Part shown: piece by piece, positions 1 through 9,339 of the stretch
Layout of the letters: each line of letters starts with the position of its first letter
Numbering within the stretch: position 1 is the first letter of the stretch
Origin: UBA7803 sp040219935
GTDB lineage: Bacteria; Pseudomonadota; Gammaproteobacteria; Pseudomonadales; Azotimanducaceae
Assembly: GCA_040219935.1 (NCBI GenBank)
Contig: JAVJUA010000068.1
Span: forward strand, 107,658 to 171,657
Length of the DNA stretch: 64,000 nt
Direction of reading: 5' to 3'
The notes under the pieces: model-generated
Database searches by the model: none
Told to the model about the DNA's origin: nothing
What the model saw: the letters and a program-made list of their open reading frames with translations, nothing else
Translations under genes and position numbers: made by a program

Positions 1-402
1 CCCGGCGATCCGGTTGCCGCCCTGAGTCAGGAATGCCTCCCCCTCGAGATCGATCCGTTCCTGCTGAGTGTGGTAGGTGATGGTTCGGGCGTCGGCGCGG
101 ACGATCCCCTGGTCCTTCTCGAGCTGCTGCTCGTAGGTGGCCGGCTCGCCGCGGGCAATGATCCGGGTGACCTTCTGATCGCGGTACTCCACCACCATCT
201 CGTCGGCGGTGACCTTCAGCGTGCCCTGGGCTGCCTGCACGGAGCCCCGGTAGGTCACGACCTGAGCGTTCTGATCGATTTCGGCGCGGTCGGCGCGGAT
301 GTGGATGGGCTGATCGGCATCCTCGGGCAGGGCGATGGCGACCGTGGCGGGCAGCCAGACGCCCAGCAGGGCCAGCATCAGGCGGCGCCAGCTAAGGCGC
401 AC
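1..402 (-). CDS. lptA: LPS transport periplasmic protein LptA (3' end outside window)
   Basis: LptA bridges LPS through the periplasm between LptC at the inner membrane and LptD at the outer membrane. Reading the minus strand from a GTG at 402 gives about 134 residues: a signal peptide (MRLSWRRLMLALLGVWLP...) followed by an OstA/LptA beta-jellyroll segment with IHIRADRAEID, VTYRGSV and LKVTADEMVVEYR. The GTG lies one base after the lptC stop, so translation is probably coupled. An internal ATG nearby would lose the basic n-region, so the GTG is preferred. The C-terminus runs off the window at base 1. Confidence 0.9.
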   Translation of the reverse strand, partial: MRLSWRRLMLALLGVWLPATVAIALPEDADQPIHIRADRAEIDQNAQVVTYRGSVQAAQGTLKVTADEMVVEYRDQKVTRIIARGEPATYEQQLEKDQGIVRADARTITYHTQQERIDLEGEAFLTQGGNRIAG

Positions 403-403
403 C

Positions 404-1063
404 CTATTTGAACTGTTCGGGCAGCAGCACGGTGTGCACCCGGGCGCTGCGCGACGAGAAGAACCTGAGCATGCCAAGCTGGAGATCACCTTCGAGGCCT
501 GTCGCCGTTGTCCGGCCGATGTGGCTGTCGATCATAACATCTTGGTCGGTCTCGGCGTATTGACGCGCCGGGTACAGGTCCATGGCCGAGGTCGTGAGCC
601 GTACCCGGTCGCCGTCGGCGCGGCTCTGCTCGAGCACGACGGAGTCGCGCAGCGAGACCACCTCCTCGGCGGCCGGTGGCTCGGTGCGCCGCAAGGTGCC
701 GGACCGGGCGCTGGCCGTCCACGGCGCCCGGTCGGCGTCGTGGAGGCTCAAGTCCGGTGCGTTCAGCGCGGTGAAGGCGTCGGCTTCGAAATGCCTGATC
801 TGGGTGGCGCGCAGGCGGTACTGCAGGGTGCCATCGGGGCGGTACTGGGCGATGTCGGCGCCGTCCATGACCACGTCGGCGTCGGCCTCGCCGCGCTCGT
901 CAGGGGGTGGCAGCGGCGCCGGCAGCGGCACCGTCTCGGTTCGATCCACCACCACCAGGGAGATCACGGCGGCGAGCAGACCCAGCGCGATCAGCAGCCA
1001 CGCCCGTTGCACGCGATTGCGGGCCGGCGCGGCTGCGGAAGTGGGCCGGTCGGGCGTCGTCAT
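404..1063 (-). CDS. lptC: LPS export ABC transporter periplasmic protein LptC
   Basis: LptC is the membrane-anchored periplasmic component that takes LPS from LptB2FG and passes it to LptA. The 219-residue product has one N-terminal transmembrane segment (about residues 20-40, AWLLIALGLLAAVISLVVV). A beta-rich domain follows with typical LptC stretches: YRPDGTLQYRLRATQIRHF near the start and DQDVMIDSHIGRTTATGLEGDL near the end. The ATG at 1063 sits 13 bases after the kdsC stop. It is between kdsC and lptA, as in the E. coli kdsC-lptC-lptA order. It is slightly longer than E. coli LptC (191) because of a Pro-rich linker after the membrane segment. Confidence 0.92.
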   Translation of the reverse strand: MTTPDRPTSAAAPARNRVQRAWLLIALGLLAAVISLVVVDRTETVPLPAPLPPPDERGEADADVVMDGADIAQYRPDGTLQYRLRATQIRHFEADAFTALNAPDLSLHDADRAPWTASARSGTLRRTEPPAAEEVVSLRDSVVLEQSRADGDRVRLTTSAMDLYPARQYAETDQDVMIDSHIGRTTATGLEGDLQLGMLRFFSSRSARVHTVLLPEQFK

Positions 1064-1076
1064 CGGTGCTCGCCGG

Positions 1077-1589
1077 TCAGTACGGCCACAGCCCCTTGGC
1101 CCGTAGCAGCAGCTCGCATACCTCCCGCGCCACCCCGCAGCCGCCGGCCAGCTTGGTGACATAGTGGGCGCGCGCCAGGGCGGCCGGATGGCCGTTGGGC
1201 ACGCCGATGGCGAGGCCCACTCGCTCGAACAGGGGCAGATCCGGCAGGTCGTCGCCGACATGGGCCACCGCCGCGGCATCGATGCCCAACCGGGCGGTCA
1301 GCAGCTTCAACGTAGCGGCCTTGTCGTCGGTGCCCTGGAAGACGTGCTCGATACCGAGTTCGCCTGCCCGGCGGCGAACCATGACCGATGTGCGGCCGGT
1401 AATGATGGCGATGGCGATGCCGTGGCTGCGCATGAGCTTGATGGCGCTGCCGTCCTGCACGTGGAAGGCTTTGATCTCGTCACCCTGCTCGGTGTAGGTG
1501 ATTCGGCCGTCGGTGAGCACCCCGTCGACGTCGAAGCTGACCAGGGTCACCGCGCGCGCGCGGTTGAGCAGCGCATCGGGGAATGTCAT
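1077..1589 (-). CDS. kdsC: 3-deoxy-D-manno-octulosonate 8-phosphate phosphatase KdsC
   Basis: KdsC hydrolyses KDO-8-phosphate to KDO in the lipid A-core pathway. The 170-residue product is a short HAD-superfamily phosphatase: motif I FDVDGVLTDG (D20 and D22), motif II in AIITGRTS, a conserved lysine in DDKAATLK, and motif III VGDDLPDLP. The ATG at 1589 overlaps the stop of the upstream yrbG. In E. coli kdsD, the isomerase that starts KDO synthesis, lies between yrbG and kdsC; here it is absent and the two genes are joined directly. Confidence 0.93.
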   Translation of the reverse strand: MTFPDALLNRARAVTLVSFDVDGVLTDGRITYTEQGDEIKAFHVQDGSAIKLMRSHGIAIAIITGRTSVMVRRRAGELGIEHVFQGTDDKAATLKLLTARLGIDAAAVAHVGDDLPDLPLFERVGLAIGVPNGHPAALARAHYVTKLAGGCGVAREVCELLLRAKGLWPY

Positions 1590-2572
1590 CGAGCGATCGG
1601 CACTTGCTGGAAGAGCACGGCATTGTAGCCGATCCAGCCGAGCAGGATGACGGCGCCCTCGAAGCGCGTGATCACCGGCCGGGAGCCGATCGCGTAGGCG
1701 AACAGCGCCAGCGCGACGGTGAGCGCCAGCATCATGCCGAAGTCGCGCCACAGCACCTCTATGCCCACGTCCGGCGCGGACACCAGCGCCGGCACCGCCA
1801 GCACCGCCAGCATGTTCAGGATGTTGGATCCGACCACGTTGCCGATGGCGATATCCGCCTGCCCCTTGAGAGCCGCTCCCAGGGTGGCGGCGAGCTCGGG
1901 CAGGCTGGTGCCCACGGCGACGATCGTGAGGCCGATGATGAGCTCGCTGACCCCCAGCCAGGCGGCGATCTCCACGGCGCCCCAGACCAGCAGCTCGGCG
2001 CTGATCAGCAGCACCAGGAGCCCGGCCAGCAGCCAGGCGGCGGCCTTCGCCCGGCTCAGCTCGGGCAGCTCCTCGAGCTCTTCCTGCAGCGCGTCGGCGA
2101 TCGGGTCGGCAGTGGTGTCGGCGCCGACGCCATAGTGCTGCTTGAGCCTGTAGAGAATGAGGCCGAGGCCGCCGAGCAGCAGCACCCCGTCGGTGGTTGA
2201 GAGCTGCAGATCGAACAGCAGTATCAGCGTCAGCAGCGTTGCACCCAGCAGCCAGGGCAGCTCGGTGCGCAGAACGCCCTGCGAGAAGGGCAACGGCGCC
2301 ACCATGGCGGTGAGGCCGAGCACCAGGCCGATGTTGGCGATGTTGGAACCGATGGCGTTGCCCACGGCGAGCAGCGGATTGCCCTCGATGGCGGCCATCA
2401 GCGACACCAGGATCTCGGGGGTGGAGGTGCCCAGGGACACCACGGTGAGGCCGATCAGCAGCTTGGAGACGCCCAGGTGGCTGGCGGTGCTTGCCGCGCC
2501 CGACAGGAACCGGTCGGCACTCCAGACCAGGGCGATGAACCCGGCGATGACGGCAAGCAGGGGAACCCACAT
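1586..2572 (-). CDS. yrbG: Na+/Ca2+ antiporter-family inner membrane protein YrbG
   Basis: This is a CaCA-superfamily cation antiporter of 328 residues with about ten transmembrane segments. The two inverted alpha-repeats are clear: VVSLGTSTPEILVSLMAAIEGNPLLAVGNAIGSNIANIG in the first half and VAVGTSLPELAATLGAALKGQADIAIGNVVGSNILNM in the second, each with the conserved acidic residue in the TS(T)PE motif. A hydrophilic acidic loop (around residues 155-172) separates the halves. The gene opens the leftward LPS operon and its stop overlaps the kdsC start. Its physiological role in E. coli is not settled. Confidence 0.88.
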   Translation of the reverse strand: MWVPLLAVIAGFIALVWSADRFLSGAASTASHLGVSKLLIGLTVVSLGTSTPEILVSLMAAIEGNPLLAVGNAIGSNIANIGLVLGLTAMVAPLPFSQGVLRTELPWLLGATLLTLILLFDLQLSTTDGVLLLGGLGLILYRLKQHYGVGADTTADPIADALQEELEELPELSRAKAAAWLLAGLLVLLISAELLVWGAVEIAAWLGVSELIIGLTIVAVGTSLPELAATLGAALKGQADIAIGNVVGSNILNMLAVLAVPALVSAPDVGIEVLWRDFGMMLALTVALALFAYAIGSRPVITRFEGAVILLGWIGYNAVLFQQVPIAR

Positions 2573-2669
2573 AGGGAGGGAGGGTCGAATCGACTTCCGG
2601 TTGGTCAGAAGGCGCCCACTTTAGACGGGCCGGCCGGGACCAACAAGCGTAACCGGCAGTAACACGCTG

Positions 2670-2700
2670 CGGTTTCGCGCGCCGGGCGGTGGTATAGTTG
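2670..2700 (+). promoter_or_regulatory. Candidate sigma-70 promoter for the mla-murA operon
   Basis: A TATAGT hexamer at 2693-2698 matches the -10 consensus at five of six positions. A weak -35-like GGTTTC at 2671-2676 lies 16 bases upstream. The site is in the 150-bp gap between divergent yrbG and mlaF and would start RNA near 2705, about 20 bases before the likely mlaF start. The -35 is poor, so this is a moderate call. Confidence 0.4.
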
Positions 2701-2724
2701 CGCCGCTTTTTTTGCACCGATTCC

Positions 2725-3564
2725 GTGACCCAATCGACTCAGGATGCGAAAGCGTTGGCGGAAGACACCTTCATCGAGATCCGGGACCTGCACTTCTCGC
2801 GTGGCGAGCGCAAGATCTTCGATGGTCTGAGCATGACCATCCCGCGCGGTCAGATCACCGGGATCATGGGGCCGAGCGGCACCGGCAAGACCACCCTGCT
2901 GCGCATCATCGGCGGCCAGGTGCGTCCCGATGCCGGAGAGGTCATCGTCGCCGGTCACGATGTCTGCCGCATGTCGCGCGAAGAGCTGTTCGAGTTCCGC
3001 AAGAACATCGGCATGCTGTTTCAATCGTCGGCTCTGTTCACCGACCTGTCGGTCTACGAGAACGTGGCGTTCCCGCTGCGCGTGCACACCGAACTTCCCG
3101 AGGATTCGATCCGTGATCTGGTGCTGCTCAAGCTCAATGCCGTGGGCCTGCGCGGCGCCAGGGACCTGTTTCCGGCCGAGCTCTCGGGCGGCATGGCGCG
3201 GCGCGTCGCCCTCGCGCGCGCCATCGCCCTGGACCCCGCGCTGCTCATGTACGACGAGCCCTTCACGGGCCAGGACCCAATCTCCATGGGCGTGCTCGTG
3301 AAGCTCATCAAGAGCCTCAATCAGGCGCTCGAGACCACCAACATCGTGGTCTCTCACGACATTCACGAGACCTCGAGCATTGCCGACAAGCTCTACATCA
3401 TCTCCGACGGCAAGGTGATCGGTGCGGGCGCCCCGGAGGCGCTGCGCGCGGACGGGTCGCCGTGGGTGCAGCAGTTCATGCACGGCTCGCCCGACGGCCC
3501 GGTGCCGTTCCACTATCCGGCTGACGAGCTGCTCTACGACGTGCTGGCGGAGGTCGGGCCGTGA
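2725..3564 (+). CDS. mlaF: Mla phospholipid transport ATP-binding protein MlaF
   Basis: MlaF is the ATPase of the MlaFEDB complex that moves phospholipids between inner and outer membranes to keep the outer leaflet lipid-free. The product has all ABC motifs: Walker A GPSGTGKTT, a Q-loop in MLFQSSALF, signature LSGGMARRVALARA, Walker B LLMYDEPFTG, and the switch histidine in VVSHD. A GTG at 2725 gives a normal N-terminus (MTQSTQDAKALAEDTFIEI); a TTG at 2698 lies inside the probable promoter and is less likely. It is first in an operon with mlaE, whose start overlaps its stop. Confidence 0.92.
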   Translation: MTQSTQDAKALAEDTFIEIRDLHFSRGERKIFDGLSMTIPRGQITGIMGPSGTGKTTLLRIIGGQVRPDAGEVIVAGHDVCRMSREELFEFRKNIGMLFQSSALFTDLSVYENVAFPLRVHTELPEDSIRDLVLLKLNAVGLRGARDLFPAELSGGMARRVALARAIALDPALLMYDEPFTGQDPISMGVLVKLIKSLNQALETTNIVVSHDIHETSSIADKLYIISDGKVIGAGAPEALRADGSPWVQQFMHGSPDGPVPFHYPADELLYDVLAEVGP

Positions 3565-4343
3565 TCGACCTGATTCGTGGCGTCGGCATCGGCGCCCTCG
3601 ACCGCCTCGGCAGCCTCGGCAATGCCACCATACTCTGGCTCACCGCGCTGTCGGGGCTGCCGCGGCGCGGCGACCTGGCGCTGCTGGCCCGACAGATCTA
3701 CACCATCGGCGTGCTGTCGCTGGTGATCATCGTGCTGTCGGCGTTCTCCATCGGCGCGGTGATTGCGCTGCAGTTCTACGTGCAGCTCTCCCGGTTCGGG
3801 GCCGAGGAGGCGGTCGGGCTGGGTCTGGCCATGGTGCTGCTGCGTGAGCTCGGGCCGGTGGTGACTGCGCTGCTGTTCGCCGGGCGGGCAGGTTCCGCCA
3901 TCACGGCCGAGATCGGGCTGATGAAGAGCACCGAGCAGCTCTCCAGCATGGAAATGATGGGCGTCGACCCGCTGCATCGGATCGTGGCGCCGCGCCTGTG
4001 GGCCGGACTCCTGTGCATGCCGCTGCTGACGGCAATCTTCAACGTGGTCGCCATTTACGGAGGCATGGTGGTGGCCGTGCACTGGCTCGGCAGCGACCCC
4101 GGCGGCTTCTGGTCGGGCATGCAGGACACGGTGGAGGTCTGGGAAGACCTGGGCAAGGGCATGATCAAGAGCGTGATCTTCGCCGTGGTCGTGACCTGGA
4201 TCGCCGTGTATCAGGGCTATGCCACCGAGCCCACGGCGGAGGGCATCGGCCTGTCGACGACCCGCACGGTGGTGATGTCGTCGGTGATGGTGCTGGCGCT
4301 CGACTTCCTTCTTACTCTGGGCATGTACGGAGACTTCAACTAA
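3561..4343 (+). CDS. mlaE: Mla transport permease MlaE
   Basis: This is the permease subunit of the Mla phospholipid transporter, in the MlaE/YrbE family. It has 260 residues, the usual length, with an amphipathic N-terminal segment followed by five or six hydrophobic segments. The family signature LRELGPVVTALLFAGRAGSAITAEIGLMKSTEQ is present in the middle, as is the later stretch AVYQGYATEPTAEGIG. The GTG start at 3561 overlaps the mlaF stop by four bases, and the stop overlaps the mlaD ATG by one base. Confidence 0.93.
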   Translation: MIDLIRGVGIGALDRLGSLGNATILWLTALSGLPRRGDLALLARQIYTIGVLSLVIIVLSAFSIGAVIALQFYVQLSRFGAEEAVGLGLAMVLLRELGPVVTALLFAGRAGSAITAEIGLMKSTEQLSSMEMMGVDPLHRIVAPRLWAGLLCMPLLTAIFNVVAIYGGMVVAVHWLGSDPGGFWSGMQDTVEVWEDLGKGMIKSVIFAVVVTWIAVYQGYATEPTAEGIGLSTTRTVVMSSVMVLALDFLLTLGMYGDFN

Positions 4344-4801
4344 TGCAGATGCGAACCATCGAGATCAGCGTCGGCGCCTTCGTGCTGGCGGGGTTTCTCG
4401 CTCTGGTGGTGCTGGTGGTGCAGGTCAGCGGCGTGACCCTGACCATGAGCCCCGACACCCACCGCCTGCTCGCCGAGTTCGACGACGTCGCCGGGCTGCG
4501 GGTGCGGGCCAAGGTGAGCATGGCGGGTGTTACCATTGGCCGCGTTTCCCGAATCGACGTCGAGCCCAGCTACGGAGTCGCCATCGTGGAGATGGAGATC
4601 AACGACCGGTCCTGGCCGCTGCCCGTGGATACCGGCGCGCGGATCCTCACCGAGGGCATACTCGGTGCCCGCTACATCGGCCTGATGCCGGGCGCCGACG
4701 AGGAGGTGCTCGAGGAGGGTGGCTACATCACCGACACCCAGGGCGCCCTGGTGCTCGAAAACCTCATTGGCGAGCTGGTTACCCGGCTGGGAGCTTCCTG
4801 A
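4343..4801 (+). CDS. mlaD: Mla MCE-domain substrate-binding protein MlaD
   Basis: MlaD is the periplasmic, membrane-anchored MCE protein whose hexameric ring channels phospholipid between MlaFEB and MlaC. The 152-residue product has an N-terminal transmembrane anchor (IEISVGAFVLAGFLALVVLVV). One MCE domain follows with DDVAGLRVRAKVSMAGVTIGRV and the ARILTEGILGARYIGL strand. Its length is close to other single-MCE MlaD proteins. The start overlaps the mlaE stop (TAATG). Confidence 0.93.
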   Translation: MQMRTIEISVGAFVLAGFLALVVLVVQVSGVTLTMSPDTHRLLAEFDDVAGLRVRAKVSMAGVTIGRVSRIDVEPSYGVAIVEMEINDRSWPLPVDTGARILTEGILGARYIGLMPGADEEVLEEGGYITDTQGALVLENLIGELVTRLGAS

Positions 4802-4802
4802 A

Positions 4803-5489
4803 ATGCTGAAAACGTTCACGACCGTTCTGGCGGCCGCCGCCATGCTGGCTTCCTCCCTGGCCAGCGCCGCCGACATGCCCGAGCAGTCGCCGCATGAGAT
4901 GGTGAGGGAGACCTCCGACGCGGTGCTGAAGCTGATCGACGAGGCGCGCGGCTACGCCAAGGAAGACCCGGAACGGTTCTACCGCGAGGTGGAAGCGCTG
5001 CTCGATCCGGTGGTCGACTTCGACAGCTTTGCCCGCAGCGTCATGGCCGTGCACTACCGCGACGCCACGCCGGAGCAGCGGACGCGCTTTTCCAGCACCT
5101 TCAAGTGGGGCCTGGTGCGCACCTACGCGCTGGCGCTCACCGAGTTCCGTGATGGCGAGGTGGTCGTGCTGCCGCCCGATCGGCCGCCGCGCAATCCCAA
5201 GCGGCAGACGGTGACCATGGAGATCCGCACCAAGGACGGCGCGGTCTATCCGGTGGTGTACTCCGTCGCCCAGGATCGCGGCGGTGAGTGGCGGATCCGC
5301 AACCTGATCGTCAACGGCGTCAACATGGGCCTCACCTATCGCAGCCAGTTCAACAGCGCTGCCAAGGATCCGAAGTACGGCGGCGATCTGGATCAGGTGA
5401 TCGACGATTGGGGCGATCTGGTAGAGGAGCAGCCGCCGGGCCTGAACGGCGATGCGCCGGACGAGGCCGACTCGGAGCACCAGGCTTGA
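4803..5489 (+). CDS. mlaC: Mla periplasmic phospholipid-binding protein MlaC
   Basis: MlaC shuttles phospholipids between the outer-membrane MlaA complex and MlaFEDB. The 228-residue product starts with a clear signal peptide ending near ASSLASAA. The MlaC/Ttg2 domain follows, with conserved segments DPVVDFDSFARSVMAVHYRDATPEQRTRF and EWRIRNLIVNGVNMGLTYRSQF. The C-terminus has an acidic tail of about 25 residues beyond the domain. The gene begins one base after the mlaD stop. Confidence 0.92.
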   Translation: MLKTFTTVLAAAAMLASSLASAADMPEQSPHEMVRETSDAVLKLIDEARGYAKEDPERFYREVEALLDPVVDFDSFARSVMAVHYRDATPEQRTRFSSTFKWGLVRTYALALTEFRDGEVVVLPPDRPPRNPKRQTVTMEIRTKDGAVYPVVYSVAQDRGGEWRIRNLIVNGVNMGLTYRSQFNSAAKDPKYGGDLDQVIDDWGDLVEEQPPGLNGDAPDEADSEHQA

Positions 5490-5830
5490 GCCACCGGTCA
5501 CCAGTGCAGCATCCGGTCGCCGGCGCGGTGTCATTCGACAACCTCATGGCCTTGCGCCATGCAGGGGAGGCGGTGATCGCCAGCGCCGAGGGTCCGGTGG
5601 AGATGCAGCTCGGCGGGCTGGATGGTGGCAACAGCGCCGCCGTCGCTCTGCTCATGGCCTGGCTGCGGGCGGCGGCGCGGGCCGGCGTCGAGGTGACGTT
5701 CGTGGACGTCCCGCCGGAGGTGCGCAAGATCGTCGAGCTGTCCGGCCTGACAGACGTGCTGCCGATGCGGCCCGCGCGTGCCGGAGAACCGGATCGCTCG
5801 CTCGCGGAACATGCCGCCGACCGCGGCTGA
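5486..5830 (+). CDS. mlaB: Mla STAS-domain protein MlaB
   Basis: MlaB is the small cytoplasmic STAS-domain subunit that binds MlaF and is needed for its ATPase activity. The reading frame gives about 114 residues with the STAS features LGGLDGGNSAAVALLMAWLRAA and VTFVDVPPEVRKIVELSGLTDVLP. The start is uncertain: a TTG at 5486 overlaps the mlaC stop and has GGAG nine bases upstream, while a GTG at 5504 would give a six-residue shorter protein. Position after mlaC matches the E. coli mlaFEDCB order. Confidence 0.82.
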   Translation: MSHRSPVQHPVAGAVSFDNLMALRHAGEAVIASAEGPVEMQLGGLDGGNSAAVALLMAWLRAAARAGVEVTFVDVPPEVRKIVELSGLTDVLPMRPARAGEPDRSLAEHAADRG

Positions 5831-5841
5831 GGGCTCCAACC

Positions 5842-6069
5842 ATGCAGACACAGATTGCCGAGGCCATTCGCGAACGCCTGCCCGATGCCGAGGTGGAGGC
5901 CGCCGTGGATGGAAATCGTGCGCAGATCATCGTGGTCAGCAGCGTGTTCGAAGGCATGAGCCGGGTGCGCAAGCAGCAGACCGTTTACGCGTGCATAGAC
6001 GGCCTCATCAAGGACGGCACGCTGCACGCCGTCAGCATTCGGGCGCTCACACCCGCCGAGCGCGGCTGA
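5842..6069 (+). CDS. ibaG: BolA-family protein IbaG
   Basis: This is a 75-residue BolA-like protein of the IbaG (YrbA) type, which in E. coli partners a monothiol glutaredoxin in iron-sulfur metabolism. The BolA fold is visible as an N-terminal helix (IAEAIRERLPDAEVEAAVDG), strands (AQIIVVSSVFEGMSRVRKQQTVYACI) and a C-terminal LHAVSIRALTPAE. It sits between mlaB and murA, its usual gammaproteobacterial position. Confidence 0.88.
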   Translation: MQTQIAEAIRERLPDAEVEAAVDGNRAQIIVVSSVFEGMSRVRKQQTVYACIDGLIKDGTLHAVSIRALTPAERG

Positions 6070-6074
6070 CCGGC

Positions 6075-7358
<1,284 letters not shown>

Positions 7359-7367
7359 GGAGACGTC

Positions 7368-7994
7368 ATGGCCGGGCTTACCATCGCGCTGAACCGTGGC
7401 CGGATTCTGGCCGAGTGCCTGCCGCTGCTGGCGGCCGCCGGCATCCGCCCCGCTGAAGACATCGACGGCAGCCGCAAGCTGGTGTTCGAGACCGCCGAGG
7501 GCGGCCATACGCTGGTGGTGATGCGCGGCTCCGACGTGCCGACCTACGTGGAGTTCGGGGCGGCGGACGTGGGCATCGTCGGCAAGGACACGTTGCTCGA
7601 ACATCCGGGTGACGGCTTCTACGAGCGGCTCGATCTCGGCATCGGCCGATGCCGGCTGATGACGGCGGCACCGGTGGGTGCTCGACTCGACGCCCGGCCG
7701 CTGCGGGTGGCTACCAAATTCGTGCGGGTTGCGCGCGACTACTTCGAACAGCAGGGCCGCCAGGTCACCATCATCCCGCTGTCGGGGGCCATGGAGATCG
7801 CGCCGCTGATGAACCTGGCCGACTGCATCGTCGACATCGTCGACACGGGCAACACCCTGAAGGCCAACGGCCTGGAAGCGCTGGACACCATTGCCGAGAT
7901 CAGCACCCGTCTGATCGTCAACCGCGCCTCGATGAAGACCCGGTTCGACGCCGTGCAGGGACTGATCGAAGCATTGCGGGGGCAGCTGCGATGA
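7368..7994 (+). CDS. hisG: ATP phosphoribosyltransferase catalytic subunit HisG (short form)
   Basis: HisG condenses ATP and PRPP in the first step of histidine synthesis. At 208 residues this is the short form, which lacks the C-terminal regulatory domain and in known cases works with the HisZ subunit. No hisZ is in this window. Seen motifs are LNRGRILAECLPLL, DVGIVGKDTL, and the PRPP-binding DCIVDIVDTGNTLKANGLE. A good ribosome binding site (GAGGAGA) precedes the ATG. Its stop overlaps the hisD ATG. Confidence 0.94.
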   Translation: MAGLTIALNRGRILAECLPLLAAAGIRPAEDIDGSRKLVFETAEGGHTLVVMRGSDVPTYVEFGAADVGIVGKDTLLEHPGDGFYERLDLGIGRCRLMTAAPVGARLDARPLRVATKFVRVARDYFEQQGRQVTIIPLSGAMEIAPLMNLADCIVDIVDTGNTLKANGLEALDTIAEISTRLIVNRASMKTRFDAVQGLIEALRGQLR

Positions 7995-9310
7995 CGCTGG
8001 CGCTGCGCCGCCTGGCCACCGATCAGGCCGACTTCGACGGCGTGCTGGCGGCGCTCCTGCATTGGGACGTGAGCGTGGACGGTGAGGTGAACCGGATCGC
8101 CGCCGACATCATCGAGCAGGTGCGCCGGGATGGCGACGCGGCGTTGCTCGCGCTCACCGCGCGGCTCGACCGCTGGCAGCCGAACGTCGCCGCCCTACGC
8201 CTGACCGCAGACGACTTCGAGAGCGCCTATCGTGATCTGCCCAGCGCCGAACGTGCCGCCCTGGAATCGGCCGGCGAGCGCATCGATGCCTACCATCGGC
8301 ACCAGTGCGGCGGCGACTGGGAGTTCACCGACGCCGCCGGCAACCGTCTGGGGCAGAGGATCACGCCCCTGGACCGGGCCGGGCTGTACGTGCCCGGCGG
8401 TCAGGCCGCCTACCCATCCACGGTGCTGATGACGGCCATACCGGCCCGGGTGGCCGGGGTCGGCGAGGTGGTGATGACGGTGCCCACGCCGGACGGCGTG
8501 CGCAACCCGCTGGTGCTGGCGGCCGCCCATGTCGCCGGCATCCGAACCGGATTCGCCATCGGCGGTGCCCAGGCCGTGGCGGCGCTGGCGTTCGGCACCG
8601 CCACCGTGCCGCGGGTGGACAAGATCGTGGGTCCGGGCGGCGCCTTCGTCGCGGCCGCCAAGCGGCTGGTGTTCGGGCAGGTGGGCATTGACGTGATCGC
8701 CGGGCCCAGCGAGGTGCTCATCATCGCCGACGGTTCGGCCCCCGCCGACTGGCTGGCCTACGACCTGTTCTCGCAGGCCGAGCACGATGCGGCGGCGCAG
8801 GCGATCCTGCTGTGTCCCGATGCCGGCTATCTGGACGCGGTCTATCTGGCCCTGCAGCGGCTGCTGCCGGCGCGGCCGCGGGCGGCCACCATCCGTGCCT
8901 CTCTGGAGGGCCGCGGCGCGCTGATTCGCACCCGCGATCTGACCGAAGCCGTGGCGCTGGCCAACCGCATCGCGCCCGAGCACCTCGAGCTCGCGGTGGC
9001 CGATCCGGATGCGCTGCTCGGCGGCATCCGCCATGCCGGGGCCATCTTCGTCGGCGCCCACTCCCCGGAGGTGGTGGGCGATTACGCGGCCGGCCCCAGC
9101 CATGTGCTGCCCACCTTCGGCACCGCCCGGTTCTCGTCGCCGCTCGGCGTCTACGACTTCCAGAAGCGAAGCAGCGTGATCCGCATGAGCGCGGACGGGG
9201 TCGAGTCGGTGGCCCGCACCGCCGCGCTGCTGGCCCGCGGCGAGGGCCTGGAGGCCCATGCCCGCTCCGCCGAGGTTCGCATCCGCGGCGTCGATCACAA
9301 CGGCGATTGA
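7991..9310 (+). CDS. hisD: Histidinol dehydrogenase HisD
   Basis: HisD oxidises L-histidinol to L-histidine with two NAD+. The 439-residue product is full length. Family motifs include LDRAGLYVPGGQAAYPSTVLMTAIPA, VDKIVGPGGAFVAAAKR, DVIAGPSEVLIIADG and SQAEHD, the last two contributing zinc and catalytic residues. The C-terminal contains AGPSHVLPTFGTARFSSPLGVYDF. The ATG at 7991 overlaps the hisG stop. In many relatives hisC follows; here hisD ends the operon and meets degS tail to tail. Confidence 0.95.
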   Translation: MTLALRRLATDQADFDGVLAALLHWDVSVDGEVNRIAADIIEQVRRDGDAALLALTARLDRWQPNVAALRLTADDFESAYRDLPSAERAALESAGERIDAYHRHQCGGDWEFTDAAGNRLGQRITPLDRAGLYVPGGQAAYPSTVLMTAIPARVAGVGEVVMTVPTPDGVRNPLVLAAAHVAGIRTGFAIGGAQAVAALAFGTATVPRVDKIVGPGGAFVAAAKRLVFGQVGIDVIAGPSEVLIIADGSAPADWLAYDLFSQAEHDAAAQAILLCPDAGYLDAVYLALQRLLPARPRAATIRASLEGRGALIRTRDLTEAVALANRIAPEHLELAVADPDALLGGIRHAGAIFVGAHSPEVVGDYAAGPSHVLPTFGTARFSSPLGVYDFQKRSSVIRMSADGVESVARTAALLARGEGLEAHARSAEVRIRGVDHNGD

Positions 9311-9311
9311 A

Positions 9312-9331
9312 GCCGCGCCGATCGACGCGGC
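9312..9331. terminator. Hairpin between convergent hisD and degS
   Basis: GCCGCG at 9312-9317 and CGCGGC at 9326-9331 form a 6-bp GC stem with an 8-base loop, in the 29-bp gap between the stops of hisD and degS. There is no T-run, so intrinsic termination is only inferred from position. Confidence 0.35.
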
Positions 9332-9339
9332 GGCCGCCG

